Source: Citrus sinensis
Taxonomy: Eukaryota > Streptophyta > Magnoliopsida > Sapindales > Rutaceae
DNA: 64,000 nucleotides
Reading direction: 5' to 3'
Assembly: GCF_022201045.2 (NCBI RefSeq)
Contig: NC_068562.1
Location: 13,639,001-13,703,000 of the forward strand
Shown here: positions 11,029 to 22,155 of the stretch, piece by piece
Layout: the number at the start of each line of letters is the position of its first letter
Numbering within the stretch: the first letter of the stretch is position 1
The notes under the pieces: generated by a model
What the model saw: only the letters and a program-made list of their open reading frames with translations
Database searches by the model: none
What the model was told of the DNA's origin: nothing
Translations under genes and position numbers: made by a program

Positions 11029-12292
11029 TTCCTGAGTAGAGATTGTATTTGATTTCTGGTTTTGTGCCTGCTTTTTCTTGTATTGATCATCTTGTTAATT
11101 CCCTTCACGTAAAATAAGACACTCTGTTTCTTGCATTCCCATTTCTTGTTCTAGTTGCTAAAAGTAATTTTACGAGTACAGATTCTTAATAATGTTTGTC
11201 CTCTTTGTAATAATCTATGAAACTTTTGGCTTGATTGATCCATTAGCTAGTACGTGATTTGATTTCTTCAATTTCAGATCCGTGGCAAGACATCTCTACT
11301 CTCTTCGGGGCTTTGCAATTATGGCTCTGCATTTTGTATATTATCACTTACTATGTTTCATTTTAGTTCTCTTTTCCAAGTATTAATTTGTATCGTTCAT
11401 TGTACCATAGAATATATACAGCAGGAGTTTTTTTTTTCATTTAAAAAAGAAAAAAAAAACTAGGGTCAAATATCGACAATCAAGCATAAATATTAATTTT
11501 GAAAAACGAACCCTGTATTTTTCAAATATTTCTTTCAAAATTAAGAATCGAAAAATATTTCCCAAATGATCATCACATTTTGCTCATCTCTCCATTTCTA
11601 AAGACGCGCATACAGATTACAGACATTCCCCAATTACATTATTCATCGTTCAATCAGCTGCACGAATGTCGCGAGTGAATCAATATTCAAAAATTTAGTT
11701 GCATCGTCGATAACTAACTTACAACTTAACGTGAAACTTGTCCACATAAGTTAACGAGTCCTAGTAAAGCTGTGAACAACCTCTTGAGCAAGCCAGCAAG
11801 TCCCGTCAACGGCCTTTCAACAGAAAGATTTACTTGGTTAATGCCCTATTTACATATTATGTTCCATCGATTACATAGGCAGTAAGGCTCCTTCTGTGAC
11901 AAAATTTCAGAAATGATGCACTCTGGTTACTCTAGCCAAGACAGACAGTTGGTTCAATGGATATGCGCAACTGAGAAAGAGTAGTCATCAAGAATGGATA
12001 ACACTATAAATACTTTATCGATAACAGATAATGCAAAATTTATTTTAAATGACTGGTTATGGGTTTGGATTCAAAAGCTATTTACATATTTAATACTGGA
12101 AAAATAGAGAAAAGCAAATGAAACTGAGCAAAAATTGCAAATGATGCACCATCATGCCAATTGGGTGTTTAGATTTTGATTGAGATCTGTGAAAACATAC
12201 TTAATTTCAAACCAATCTCACTCTTTTTATAAAAGTTACTACAAGAAGTTGAAAAACGAAAAGAGTTCTACCAGAAAATTTGGGGGCAGACA
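11029..12292. other. Intergenic region between the CNL pseudogene and the zinc-finger gene
   Basis: The first part is the duplicated CNL 3' flank (to about 11710). The rest is unassigned and probably includes the 3' UTR of the zinc-finger gene, which ends at 12293 on the minus strand. Confidence 0.5.
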
Positions 12293-14806
12293 TCACAGGT
12301 GCTGAGCCCGCCAATCAACAGCAAAGATCTCTTCACTATCATCGTCACTGGATAACTCTTCTTTTGTAGGTTCTTTGCGAGCAACCTCAGAACTACCTCT
12401 GCTTTTCGCTGACCTGGAAGCCGCTTCCCACTCCATTTTCTTCTTCCTTAGAGCTTCCACTTTCTCCCTGAACGTCCTATAGATTGATTTTAAAAAATAA
12501 AAAATAAAAATTCGTAAGTTAAAAAAGATAACAAATAGAAGATGATATTTTGCTGCTGTTGACATTATGCTACTTACTTTTGGTCCACTGATTCGTACTC
12601 TTCTATCATTTCTGCAGCATCAATCTGCATCTCACAAGTCCATTTAAGATTATTAATACTCTTCCAGACATGTAAATCCCAAGACAGGAATGGTTCAGCG
12701 ACTGGGAAAAGGGAGAAAAACAGCTCACCTCCTCTTCTTCAAAACGGTCATCCACCTGTTTCAAGTCCTCTTGGATCAACTTTTCATATTCCTTGTACTC
12801 ATCTCTGATCAAGATTTGACATAAATTCAAGATTACTAGAGAGTTGTAGATCTGTATAAATACACAATAGGGGAAAAAAAAAATCCATCATATCTAAACG
12901 GTAGAAGAGGCCAGCAGATTGACTAAGTATATAGGGAAATCAATAAAAATCGGCAATGAAATTTTAGGTGTAGGACTGGCATTTCCCTTTGTATTACGAT
13001 GTAAGTAAACATCATAATATATCTCTCCACTCCCTTCTTTCCTCGAAACTCAGAATGAAGTCTAAAACTTAACACTGGAAGTTTCTTATTGACTGATTAG
13101 ATGTGCTATCCAGCACGCAATTTTCACACTTAATCACAACAACAATAATTCACATTTGGTCGCAACGCCTTCAGCCATTGTTTCTTAATAGTCTTATTGC
13201 AATCCTAAATTATGCAATTTCTTTTTTAAAAATAGAAACTATTGATTAATGACAAGACAGAAATATAAAACCACTATTGATCAATTTTTTTTTTTTTTTG
13301 GAAAACACCAAAGCCTATAAATTAAAACAGCAGCATATCAACGTGAATCAGTCAACAACTTATCTCAGCACAGCTCTAGATTGAAAAGTTCTTTACAGAA
13401 TCTTTACGATCTCTAAACTAAATGAAGTAGAGGCACCATGTTTAGGATCATGAGAATAACAAAATACAGGCCTTACACTACTATTAATGCACTCAAAACA
13501 TAACCATACAAGAAACTATTAATGCATTTACTATTTATCAATATTTTGGCAGGTTTGGAAATAATATTTATACATATCTCAAATAGGAACTTACTTGACA
13601 TCTGGTTTAACAGGCTTAATTCCACGTGCAAGTAAATCAGCTTCTTTATTATCGAAGAAGCCTTCAGGAAGAGCTCCCTTTATTTGCTTGGCTTCCGAAT
13701 CTACACTCTGCTTTGATTTCTCTGGATGCTCCTTGAGAGGCTGACCCTTTTTTGCATCTACAGCATTACCATTAGGCAGCTCATCCATCTCATTTTCCAA
13801 GACAACTGACTTCATTGCCTGAGTTTTAGCAGAAACCCCAGACGTTTTGTTTGAATCAGGATCCACCAACTTGACAGAATCTGTGGCTAAAAGTACATTA
13901 TTTTTTATCATGTAAATAAACGTTCAAAGTTTCAACCAGCCTAGTTCAAATACTGAATACTATTAATAACAACAGCAAATGAATTAGAATGTCAAGATTA
14001 ATAGAAGAAACTGTAAACGGTGAAAATTCTAAACAAGATAAGCATTTTGAAGTTAACCAATGTAACTACGATAAAAGCAACCGTTAGAGACTTATTCAGA
14101 AATGTATTAAGTTCCCGTTTTGCACAATTCCAGCAGCAAACAAGTAATGTTCTAGTAATCACTTGGAAGTTAAACAAGTTCTCACCAGTTTTTGGTCTCT
14201 TCGCCTCCTGACTATCAAAGAAATTCGAAGGAAGCACAGAAGACGTTCGAGCTTTACCCAATTTCGCCGAGCTTTCAATCTCTGCATTTTGCGATGCTGA
14301 ACGGCTTTCACTTCTAGAAGACTCTCTACCGGCCTCAGGCTTCGCAGCATCACTCACCATCCGACTATTATTTCCAGTAGCACCCGCTTTGATATTTTTA
14401 ATTGCCTACCCAACAACACACATAAGCAAGTAATTCAATTATGACCAAATTCTCAGAAACACTAATAATTGACCCATTAATCAAATTTGTTTTCGGTGAG
14501 GAGAAAAAGATTGGGGCACCTCATGATGTTTGCGAGAAGCTTGGTGGGCATCCCACTGCGAGTCAGATTTCAAAACAACATCACAAACTCGACAGACAGG
14601 TTGATCAAATTCGTTATACCTGTATAAATTTTTAAAAGAAACCCTAATCATTAATAACACTAACTAATCTGACGAAAATTTCAATAAATTTTTTTTTTAA
14701 ATCTTTTTTTATTTTCTCACCTTACAAGAGGAGAATTTATCCGCTTCTCCTTCTTCTGGGCATTCAATTTAGCGCGAAATATCGCCTTTTTTCTCGCTGC
14801 ATCCAT
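12293..14806 (-). CDS. Zinc finger protein 830-like (CCDC16 family)
   Basis: I read seven exons: 14806-14721, 14619-14520, 14405-14186, 13886-13595, 12804-12729, 12624-12578 and 12476-12293. All have GT-AG borders, the phases agree throughout, and the product is 334 residues. Exon 1 starts MDAARKKAIFRAKLNAQKKE, a basic N-terminus usual for the family. Exon 2 carries one U1-type C2H2 finger (CRVC, 12 residues, then H-x5-H; about residues 36-57). The middle is Ser/Lys-rich, with two copies of a short LP-x-x-FFD motif (SVLPSNFFDSQEA and ALPEGFFDNKEA). Exons 5-7 form an acidic, charged, probably coiled-coil stretch ending in SSDDDSEEIFAVDWRAQHL. Vertebrate ZNF830 is a nuclear protein linked to splicing and genome stability; a similar nuclear role here is inference. 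The promoter side has GGGCC-type motifs common in housekeeping genes. Exon borders are predicted, not checked against RNA. Confidence 0.9.
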
Positions 14807-15040
14807 CTTTTACGAAGATTGAAGCGAAAGGGATTCGTCGTCTTCCCGTCGACACTGATTTTGATTCGTTTCCTTCTAATTTTCGTATTGCTTTCAGGGA
14901 TTTGCAAGTGAAAATTGAAAGAAAATGGGCCCTGCTGGACGGGTGTAACCCGACCTCGTTTTATGTTGGGTCGAGCCCATTAGTTTGAGACAAGGACACA
15001 AAGAAAATAAGGGCTGGGCTGGGCCTTTCTCTTTTACATT
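14807..15040 (-). promoter_or_regulatory. Promoter region of the ZNF830-like gene with TGGGCC motifs
   Basis: Around 14924-14935 and 15009-15028 the sequence has TGGGCC and a GGGCTGGGCTGGGCC run. TGGGCY (site II) motifs are common near the start of plant genes for growth and RNA processing. The role here is inferred from position only. Confidence 0.45.
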
Positions 15041-16908
15041 TCTTTCCCGAAATTTGGAACTCTATATAAACTCTAATTAGCAATAGCAATAAGAAGTTTA
15101 TCAAAACCATTGTTTAGATTAATATCAAGAGTCTAATACGAGTCGAATCCACTTTAAGATCATATATATGAAAAATGACCTCATTAATGCACATAGAGGA
15201 ATCGAGTCCCTTCTTATATGAGTTATTTAAATGTATATAAATTGTTTGTCGATAAAATGAAGGAGTTTTCGTCCTTTGAAAAATAAGATGATTTAATCAG
15301 TAATTTCATAATTTATAAAAATTTATCATCTATTTGATGTCATGACTTCGCCATAGATACTCTTGAAATATTATTTGAGAAATGATGGGATTATTATAAA
15401 TCCTAACCATACGTTTTGGTCATTATGCAAGCTGTGTAAGATATTTCAAAATTCCAAGTGAGACAAATAAGAAAATTTAAATTTCATGACCATTAATGTT
15501 GCCCTTGTCGTGCATTGATTGAAGAAATTTCCAAATGCGGGGTGATAATTATTTGATTAGAGACATTGATGAAATGATAGCGCAAATAAAAACCAAAAAA
15601 TCAACTCGTGGTTCTGGCTTCAAGTCAAGTCTCTTTGATTTAGACTGATCAATCTCAATTAAAACAATCAATTCATGGAATATGCAAAAGCTTTTAGATT
15701 TATTGTAGAGAATGTTAAAGCATTTGAGTTTAATGACTAGTGGATACACGATTGAATTGAACGAATTTAATGAATAAAAGATAAATTAATCAGTTTAAGT
15801 GAAAAAAAAACTAAGAGAGTGACACTTAACTAATATGTGTAATTTGCTATTCTATACTCACCTTAAGTATTTTTTTATTAATTTTATTAACCGGCCACCA
15901 ACTACATTTATGTATTTAGTAAAAGTAAAAGTTACTATGAGTGGATGATCTTAATCATTGTTAATAATGTTTATCCATAGGATTTTTTAAACTATTCTTA
16001 AGGTACCATTTCTATTTAACAAAGATAATCTAATTTACAAATAACTAAAACCGATGTTGATGATGTTCTCAAACTTATTTGCGTAAACAGAATAAAAGAT
16101 ATTAGTACGTATGTTATTGTTTTTCAAGAATAATAATACAATTATAAAATTTTATACAAATTTAATTTGTACAAATTGATGTAGTACGATTGATGAATTT
16201 GAATTCTCTCCTTATTTAATCTTTCCTAAACTCTATATAAGATCATAACACATATTATATGGTTATTTAAGTCTTTTTCTAAGGGTGAGATTCAATTTAC
16301 CTTGAGACTTTTCTTCTTAAAAGAAAAATAGATCGTTTTCTTGGCTAAATAAACGCGTGAAACTCAAACCGACCTCATCACAAACGGCTGCTTCTTCATC
16401 GCTTCTTCTTCTCTACTTCTTATGTCACAAGCTTTAAAGTTTTAGTTTAAACTTGAGCAAACAAGAAACGTTCCCAATTAGTTCTTAAATTTTTTTAAGA
16501 ATTTATATCATGGAATTAGAGTAAAATTGAATGCATTATTATTATCGGTAGTCTGCAGTAACAATTAAAGACACTTGAAGTAGACAACAATATCAATTGA
16601 AGACAATTTCTATTGTTTTCAATTGCAATCGTCTCCAGTCAATTTAATCTCATAAATATTGTTCCATCTTCCTCATTCTCCATTTAATTTGGGTCCCTAG
16701 ACAGACAAATTAAAAAAATATAAAAATATAAAAATATATATAAAAAAAAAAAAACAAAGAAAGAAAGCAAAGCAAGACATCTGACATGCTTGATTGACTA
16801 TCAAAGTTTATTGGGTGATCATGAAATAGGAGGAAAGGCAATAGAAAAGTAAAATGAGAAATATTGACCGACTAAAAAAAAAAAGTGGAGTTAGCGATGT
16901 TAGACTCA
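15041..16908. other. AT-rich gene-free stretch
   Basis: I see no coding gene, RNA gene or clear transposon ends. Poly-A/T runs and short AT repeats dominate (for example about 16705-16765). Confidence 0.55.
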
Positions 16909-17591
16909 GGTGTTGTTTGTTTTTTTAGTATGAAATCTGAAGTCTGAAATTAAATTTTTTTAGACATTTATTTATTTTAGGTTGTTTGTTTTTTTAACTT
17001 ATTACGAATAATTTTATCTGAATAGAAAAAATAGAAAAAAATCCACTTTTATCTGAAGTCTAAAGTTTAAATGGAAAATTTTAATTTCAAATCTCAAAAA
17101 TACTCTTAACAATTCATGTTTTTTTAATATTATGTATAAAACTAATATTTTGTATTATTCTTGAAGTTATTTTTTTAATTACTTTAAATTTTTACTCACA
17201 TAATAGCGTTAACTAAACTAAAATATTGAACAAATCAAATAATGTTCATTGTGATGAATCAAAAATAAAATAGCAGTGTTGACTTTATAATAAAAGTTGA
17301 TGTTATAATTACATCTTTTACTACAAAGTTAAATTAAGGTCAACAATGATATTTTCTTTTTAATGCTACCAAACTACTCAACTTGTGAAAATTATATATT
17401 GTGAATAACAAATATATGCACCACTTAAAAGCATATTTATGTCAAACTACTAATTTATAATTTTTTCTCTTCAGATGTTGAAAAAGTAAAAATAAACATG
17501 TCATTCAGATATTTACATTCAGACTTATTCAGACTTCAGTTAAATTTAGACATATTTAGATTTCAGATAAAAAAAAAAAACAAACATAACC
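16909..17591. mobile_element. Non-autonomous inverted-repeat element (GTTTGTTTTTTT ends)
   Basis: The left end GGTGTTGTTTGTTTTTTT is mirrored by AAAAAACAAACATAACC on the right. Subterminal TCTGAAGTCTGAAAT-type repeats on the left face the inverse CAGACTTCAG and ATTTCAGAT types on the right. Flanks share TAGAC but not a full 8-mer, so the target duplication is worn. There is no coding sequence. It is related by its ends to the next element (17684-18435). Confidence 0.55.
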
Positions 17592-17683
17592 GTAGACATG
17601 CATTAATCTTAGAGTTTTAATAAGGCAAGAAAACGATTTATTTTTATTTTAGTAAAAAAAGTTTAAAATCAATTAAGTCTTAG

Positions 17684-18435
17684 GGTTCATTTGCTTTTTC
17701 GACTTAGTGATTTAATTGATTTAGGGGCCATTTTTTTTTTAATTTAATGACTTAGTTGACTTAATTTTAATCAATTAAGTTTTTAAGTATGTTTGTTTTT
17801 TTCACTTAATGAAAATTTTCAACCATTAAGTAATTACGTTATTAAGTTGAACTTTTTATCTTTTTGCTTACTCTAAAAAGTCTGAATGAAATCGTTGAAA
17901 AATATTCTCTAAAATATCTCTATCTAATTAATTAATTTTTATTCTTACCTAAATAAAATTTAATAATTAGCATTATTATCCATCTACCTGTGATAAAATG
18001 TAGTGGTAACTATTATTATTTTTATCTTTTTTATTTTCTTCAAATTAGCATTTTTATTTATCTTCATAATTTTTTATGAATATTTTTCATATAAAAACAT
18101 CATAAACTATAATACAATTGATTAACATATTCAATATAGAATATTAAAGAGTTGTATTCAATTGAAAATGATTTACATTATGATAATATATTATCTTATT
18201 TGTATTCTTAAAGATATTTATTATTTGTTTAACATTTATAATTTGAAAGGGGATAAATATAAAAATATTAGTTTTCAAAATTTTCAAGTTAAAAAAACAA
18301 CTTAATATTTATTTTTAGTGATTCAAGTAAAAAAAAAAAGAAACATATCATTCAGATTTAGACATACAGCTCTATTCAAAATTTAGACTAATTCACATTT
18401 ATTTAGATTTCAAACAAAAAAACAAACATCACGTT
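17684..18435. mobile_element. Non-autonomous inverted-repeat element with an intact 8-bp target duplication
   Basis: Exact 8-mers AGTCTTAG flank it at 17676-17683 and 18436-18443. The left end is GGTTCATTTGCTTTTT; the right end, inverted, is AACGTGATGTTTGTTTTTTT, and both belong to the ATTTG/GTTTG-T-run type. An 8-bp duplication fits hAT. The interior is AT-rich without coding sequence and includes a second GGGGCCATTTTTTTT motif near 17725, perhaps an older nested end. Confidence 0.65.
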
Positions 18436-18840
18436 AGTCTTAGAAAGACTTAAAAAATAACACGTCTCATGATTTTATACAAAATTTAGGAAAGATTAGA
18501 TTAGGAGATTTTGATTCACATGATTTTTTTTTTCATCTAACTAGTAAATTTATACCACGTCATCTTGTACAAAATAATTTGTAACTATGTCATCACTTGT
18601 TTTACAAATTACTATTTTTTATTTTTTAAAAATAAGAATGATAAAAACAGATTGGATAAAAGCGTTCTAGGAATATTATACTCTATAAATGAAAATGATG
18701 GCCATGGCCTTACATTTTCCGAAGAAAAAGATGAAAAACGCCAATATTTATCACCATTTTTCATGTTTTCTTCTCACATTTCTCCTTTAGAATATTCTAT
18801 CAAATACATCTTTTTCAAATTCTATTTTTCTTGTTACAAG

Positions 18841-20072
18841 CGGTGGCGGACCTACACGTGGGCTAACCGGGCTGACAGCCCGGTTTAGTCCAGAAACAAT
18901 TGTTTATACCCCTTACTTTTTCATTAATTTAGGAAAATAATAGAGTTTTATTTTATTTTCATATATGTCCCTTACTCAATCACCCTTATATTTTCATCAA
19001 TTTAGTATAACAATAGAGATTTTATTTTATATTCAAATATGTCTCTAACTCAATTACCTTTATGTTTTCATCAATTTAGTACACCAATAGAGTTTTTATT
19101 TTATATTCAAATATGTCCCTAACTAAATTACCCTAATGTTTTCATCAATTTTATATAACAATAGAGTTTTTATTTTTATTTACAAATATGTCCTAATTCA
19201 ATTATATTATTTTCAATTGCAATTAGTGACTTATTTTATAAAATGATTAAATTACATATTTATTGAATAGATTGAAAAATTAGGGAGCTAAAATTTGATT
19301 ATTGCTTTAATTTATTTTAAAAAACTTCTAATTGAAAAAAAATCTATCAATGTAATATAACATCGTCATTAGTATTAAAAGTACTTACAGAAACAACATA
19401 TAATAACAATTATCAATATTTTCATAAAATTTTTATGTGAATTTTCAGATTTTATTTATTAGTTTAAAAAAACTAAGAGAACAAGTTAGAAAATAAAATT
19501 TGAGTATTTTAAGAAGCTTTTGATAGAAGAATAATTAACATCTAGTTCTTTAAAGAGAGGCAAAGCGCCTGACAAAGAAATAATTGCACCCAAATTCCTT
19601 TTTGCATAATTAAGTTTAGTTTATTTTGAAACTTTTACTAATAACTTTTACAATTTGAAATGATGAATAAATTTTAATTGTTTAATTTATTAGTTCTGTT
19701 AATTTAGTATTTCACTTCAAACATAAAAGTTTCATTTGTAATTTTTAATTGATTGTAACTACACGTATTGATCTATTTTAATTTGAAATTATTAATTGAA
19801 TTTTTAATCCTTATATAATTACATGTTATTATATGTTGAAATTTCAGATTCTATAATTAAAAAGTAGTGTTTTCATATTTGAGTTGTCTTTTATTTTCTA
19901 CTCTTTTTATAATTATTTTTGTATATAGTACATATTTAGAGGGATAAAGTTCTTGGTGTTTCTCTTTATTTAATGTACATTTTTCTACTTATAAATTTTT
20001 ATGTTCACTTCAAAATATAAATTTTAAAATTTAGCCTAGAGTAATATTAAGTCTTGGGTCCGCCTATGATTG
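18841..20072. mobile_element. Non-autonomous element with GGCGGACC ends
   Basis: The left end reads CGGTGGCGGACC and the right end, inverted, reads TAGGCGGACCC near the border. The flanking 8-mers GTTACAAG (18833-18840) and GTTACAAT (20073-20080) match at 7 of 8, which suggests hAT. Just inside the left end GGGCTAACCGGGCTGACAGC can form local stems. No transposase is seen; the interior is AT-rich and contains the tandem array at 18905-19210. Confidence 0.65.
18905..19210. repeat. Tandem array, about 75-bp unit, four copies
   Basis: The marker ATATGTCC or ATATGTCT followed by CTAACTCAATTACC-like sequence and TTTTCATCAATTT recurs with starts near 18961, 19036, 19111 and 19186, a steady ~75-bp period. 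It lies wholly inside the element at 18841-20072. Confidence 0.75.
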
Positions 20073-20080
20073 GTTACAAT

Positions 20081-20582
20081 TATAGAAACACATTATCAAA
20101 CATATTTTTAAATTAATGAACAAGTATCATTCATTCATTCTTCATTAAGAAAAAATTAAAAACAATATTAAACCGGCCCTAAATAACTATGTCACAATAC
20201 TATGTGTAACACAACTATTGTTGTTTTGGTGCTTAGACAAAAATACAGTTATATAAGACAATAATTCATCAACAAAGTACAAGCATATTATATCCATAGA
20301 ATAATGATACGTACACGCTAAAGTGTCCAAAAAAACTGTCGGCAGAAAAGATCTTACAAGTGCAATTAGCATTTATCAAAACAGATAAGGACTCAAATGA
20401 TTAAATTCCAAACTTCCAACCCACGTGACTCGCGCTACAAACAGTTTGATAACTGCCATTGATCATTTGTCACTCTCATTGCAGGTTCATCGCATGAATT
20501 TATTAATTAATTGAAGTTAATTTGTAGAAGGTTTTGTTTAGCTGTATTGATTGTTTAATTATTTCAGAGATTATATATATAC
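20081..20582. other. Gene-free stretch
   Basis: AT-rich. A G-box-like CACGTG occurs near 20422, but no gene starts nearby, so I give it no role. Confidence 0.5.
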
Positions 20583-20743
20583 GAGTAGTTTTCTAGTTCA
20601 GATCATAAAGTGCAGAAAATATTCGGAAAAACTTTAAAACTGCAGGTTCTAAAGACTTAAAATTTAAAGCGTTTAAATAGTACGATTTATATATTTTCTC
20701 AGACGTTTCTACACTTTAAAATTTCGGACTGCAACATTTCTAA
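20583..20743 (+). mobile_element. Palindromic MITE, copy 1
   Basis: A 161-bp element whose two halves are imperfect inverses. GAGTAGTTTTCTAG..ATAAAGTGCAGAAA on the left faces TTTCTACACTTTAAAAT..GCAACATTTC on the right. It sits between TATATA runs. It aligns over its full length, reverse-complemented, with the element at 21994-22155 at roughly 80% identity by eye. No coding capacity. If transcribed it would fold into a long hairpin. Confidence 0.75.
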
Positions 20744-21261
20744 TATATAGTTAGGAACAAATTACATTCGCATGCATATAGAGTAAAAGCATCAAAATCA
20801 TCACCTGTTAACTAACTTCATTTAGTTTTATGTTTGAAAATCACTAATTAGGTGCAAAAGATGATGAAAGCATGCAATTAGTGAACTTCTCTTAAAATAA
20901 TTTTAATTAATTAGTGTCCATAACAAGCAACATCACTAGTTACCAAACCAATTGTAAATCAACGTGAGTGACTAACATTGATGTGGGATTTCTTTTTTCA
21001 AAATAAATAATATTGGCTTACCACTCATTATATTTATCACTAAAATACAATAATATTGATGTAAATGTTATAGTTAATTATGTATAGAGCAGTTGTGTTT
21101 GTTTGTCTATTACTAAATATATCGATCACATCCATTCCACACTTATCAAAAATAAATTTAAAAAATACTATAAAAATTGTATGAGCGTTTCTTTTTTTGA
21201 AATATTGTATCAACAATTTTTTTTAAAGGTAAGGTAATGGTTTTTTAGTCCCTTACTCATT
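20744..21261. other. Gene-free stretch
   Basis: AT-rich sequence between the first MITE copy and a pair of direct repeats. Nothing recognised. Confidence 0.5.
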
Positions 21262-21485
21262 CAGAATTCGAATTTGAGTGGTGAACTAAATAAAACTATT
21301 TAAAAGTTACTCAGTTTAACTCCTGGATGCATTACATTACAAATTTACTAATATTAAATATCAAATTCCGTCATTTAGAATTCGAATTAAAGTAGTCAAT
21401 TAAATAAAACTATTTGAAAATTACTCAACTTAACCCCTGGATGCATTATATTAACAAATTTACTAATATTAAATATCAAATTCTG
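21262..21485. repeat. Direct repeat pair, about 110 bp each
   Basis: Copy 1 is 21262-21370 and copy 2 is 21376-21485. Both run from AGAATTCGAATT through GGATGCATTA to AATATTAAATATCAAATTC with scattered changes. Probably a local tandem duplication. No coding sequence. Confidence 0.75.
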
Positions 21486-21532
21486 TTAGGATTTCCCACA
21501 TGAACCCCAGTATACATAACGTAGTCTCTATA

Positions 21533-21590
21533 TGTGAGTGTACGTGTGTGTGTGCGCGCGCGTGCATGTGCGTGTGTCTCTGTGTGTGTC
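21533..21590. repeat. GT/GC-rich simple repeat
   Basis: An alternating purine-pyrimidine tract (GTGTGTGTGTGCGCGCGCGTGC and following). Such tracts can adopt Z-DNA and vary in length; no function is claimed. Confidence 0.85.
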
Positions 21591-21993
21591 AGGGATTCTC
21601 TAGATGAGCTATTACTTAAATTTAAATAAGGAATTTCCTAGCCACGAAAGGTGGTATGGTCCCGATGAAAGCGTCTCTTAGCTGGTTTACAACCAGTTTG
21701 TTTTGTTTCTCAGTGCATCTTTGTGAGGGGTAAATCGCTATGAAAAAGAGGGCAACTTTTGTGTAGTTTGTAATTGTTATGATTTTCTTTTTCATAATTA
21801 TTTCTCTTAACAGATCTCATACACACACACATTCTCAAGTGTGGGCATCTTCATTTTCTTAATGCAGACACTTTGTTAGGATGTGCGGTTTTATAGTATT
21901 AAAATCTGACTCTATTAAATTCATAGCTTAGCAACGTGTTTGCATGAAAAAAAAATGAAGGCGTCTGCACTAGAGAAGATTATATATATATAT

Positions 21994-22155
21994 GAGAAAT
22001 GTTCCAATTCAGAATTTTAAAGTGCGGGAACGTCCGGGAAAATACATAAACCGTGCGGTTTAAGCGCTTTAAGTTTTAAGCCTTTAAAACCCCACGGTTT
22101 TAAAGTTTTCTCGTACGTTTCCTGCACTTTATGATCCCAGACTAGAAAACTACTC
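21994..22155 (-). mobile_element. Palindromic MITE, copy 2
   Basis: A 162-bp element in the opposite orientation to copy 1 at 20583-20743, again inside TATATA runs. Its arms (AATTTTAAAGTGCGGGAACG on the left, CGTTTCCTGCACTTTATGAT on the right) pair better than those of copy 1, so it may be the younger copy. No coding sequence. Confidence 0.75.

Noticed and set aside
18565..18888. 107-codon plus-strand frame
   Set aside because: It runs across the border of the transposable element that starts at 18841 and has low-complexity residues only.
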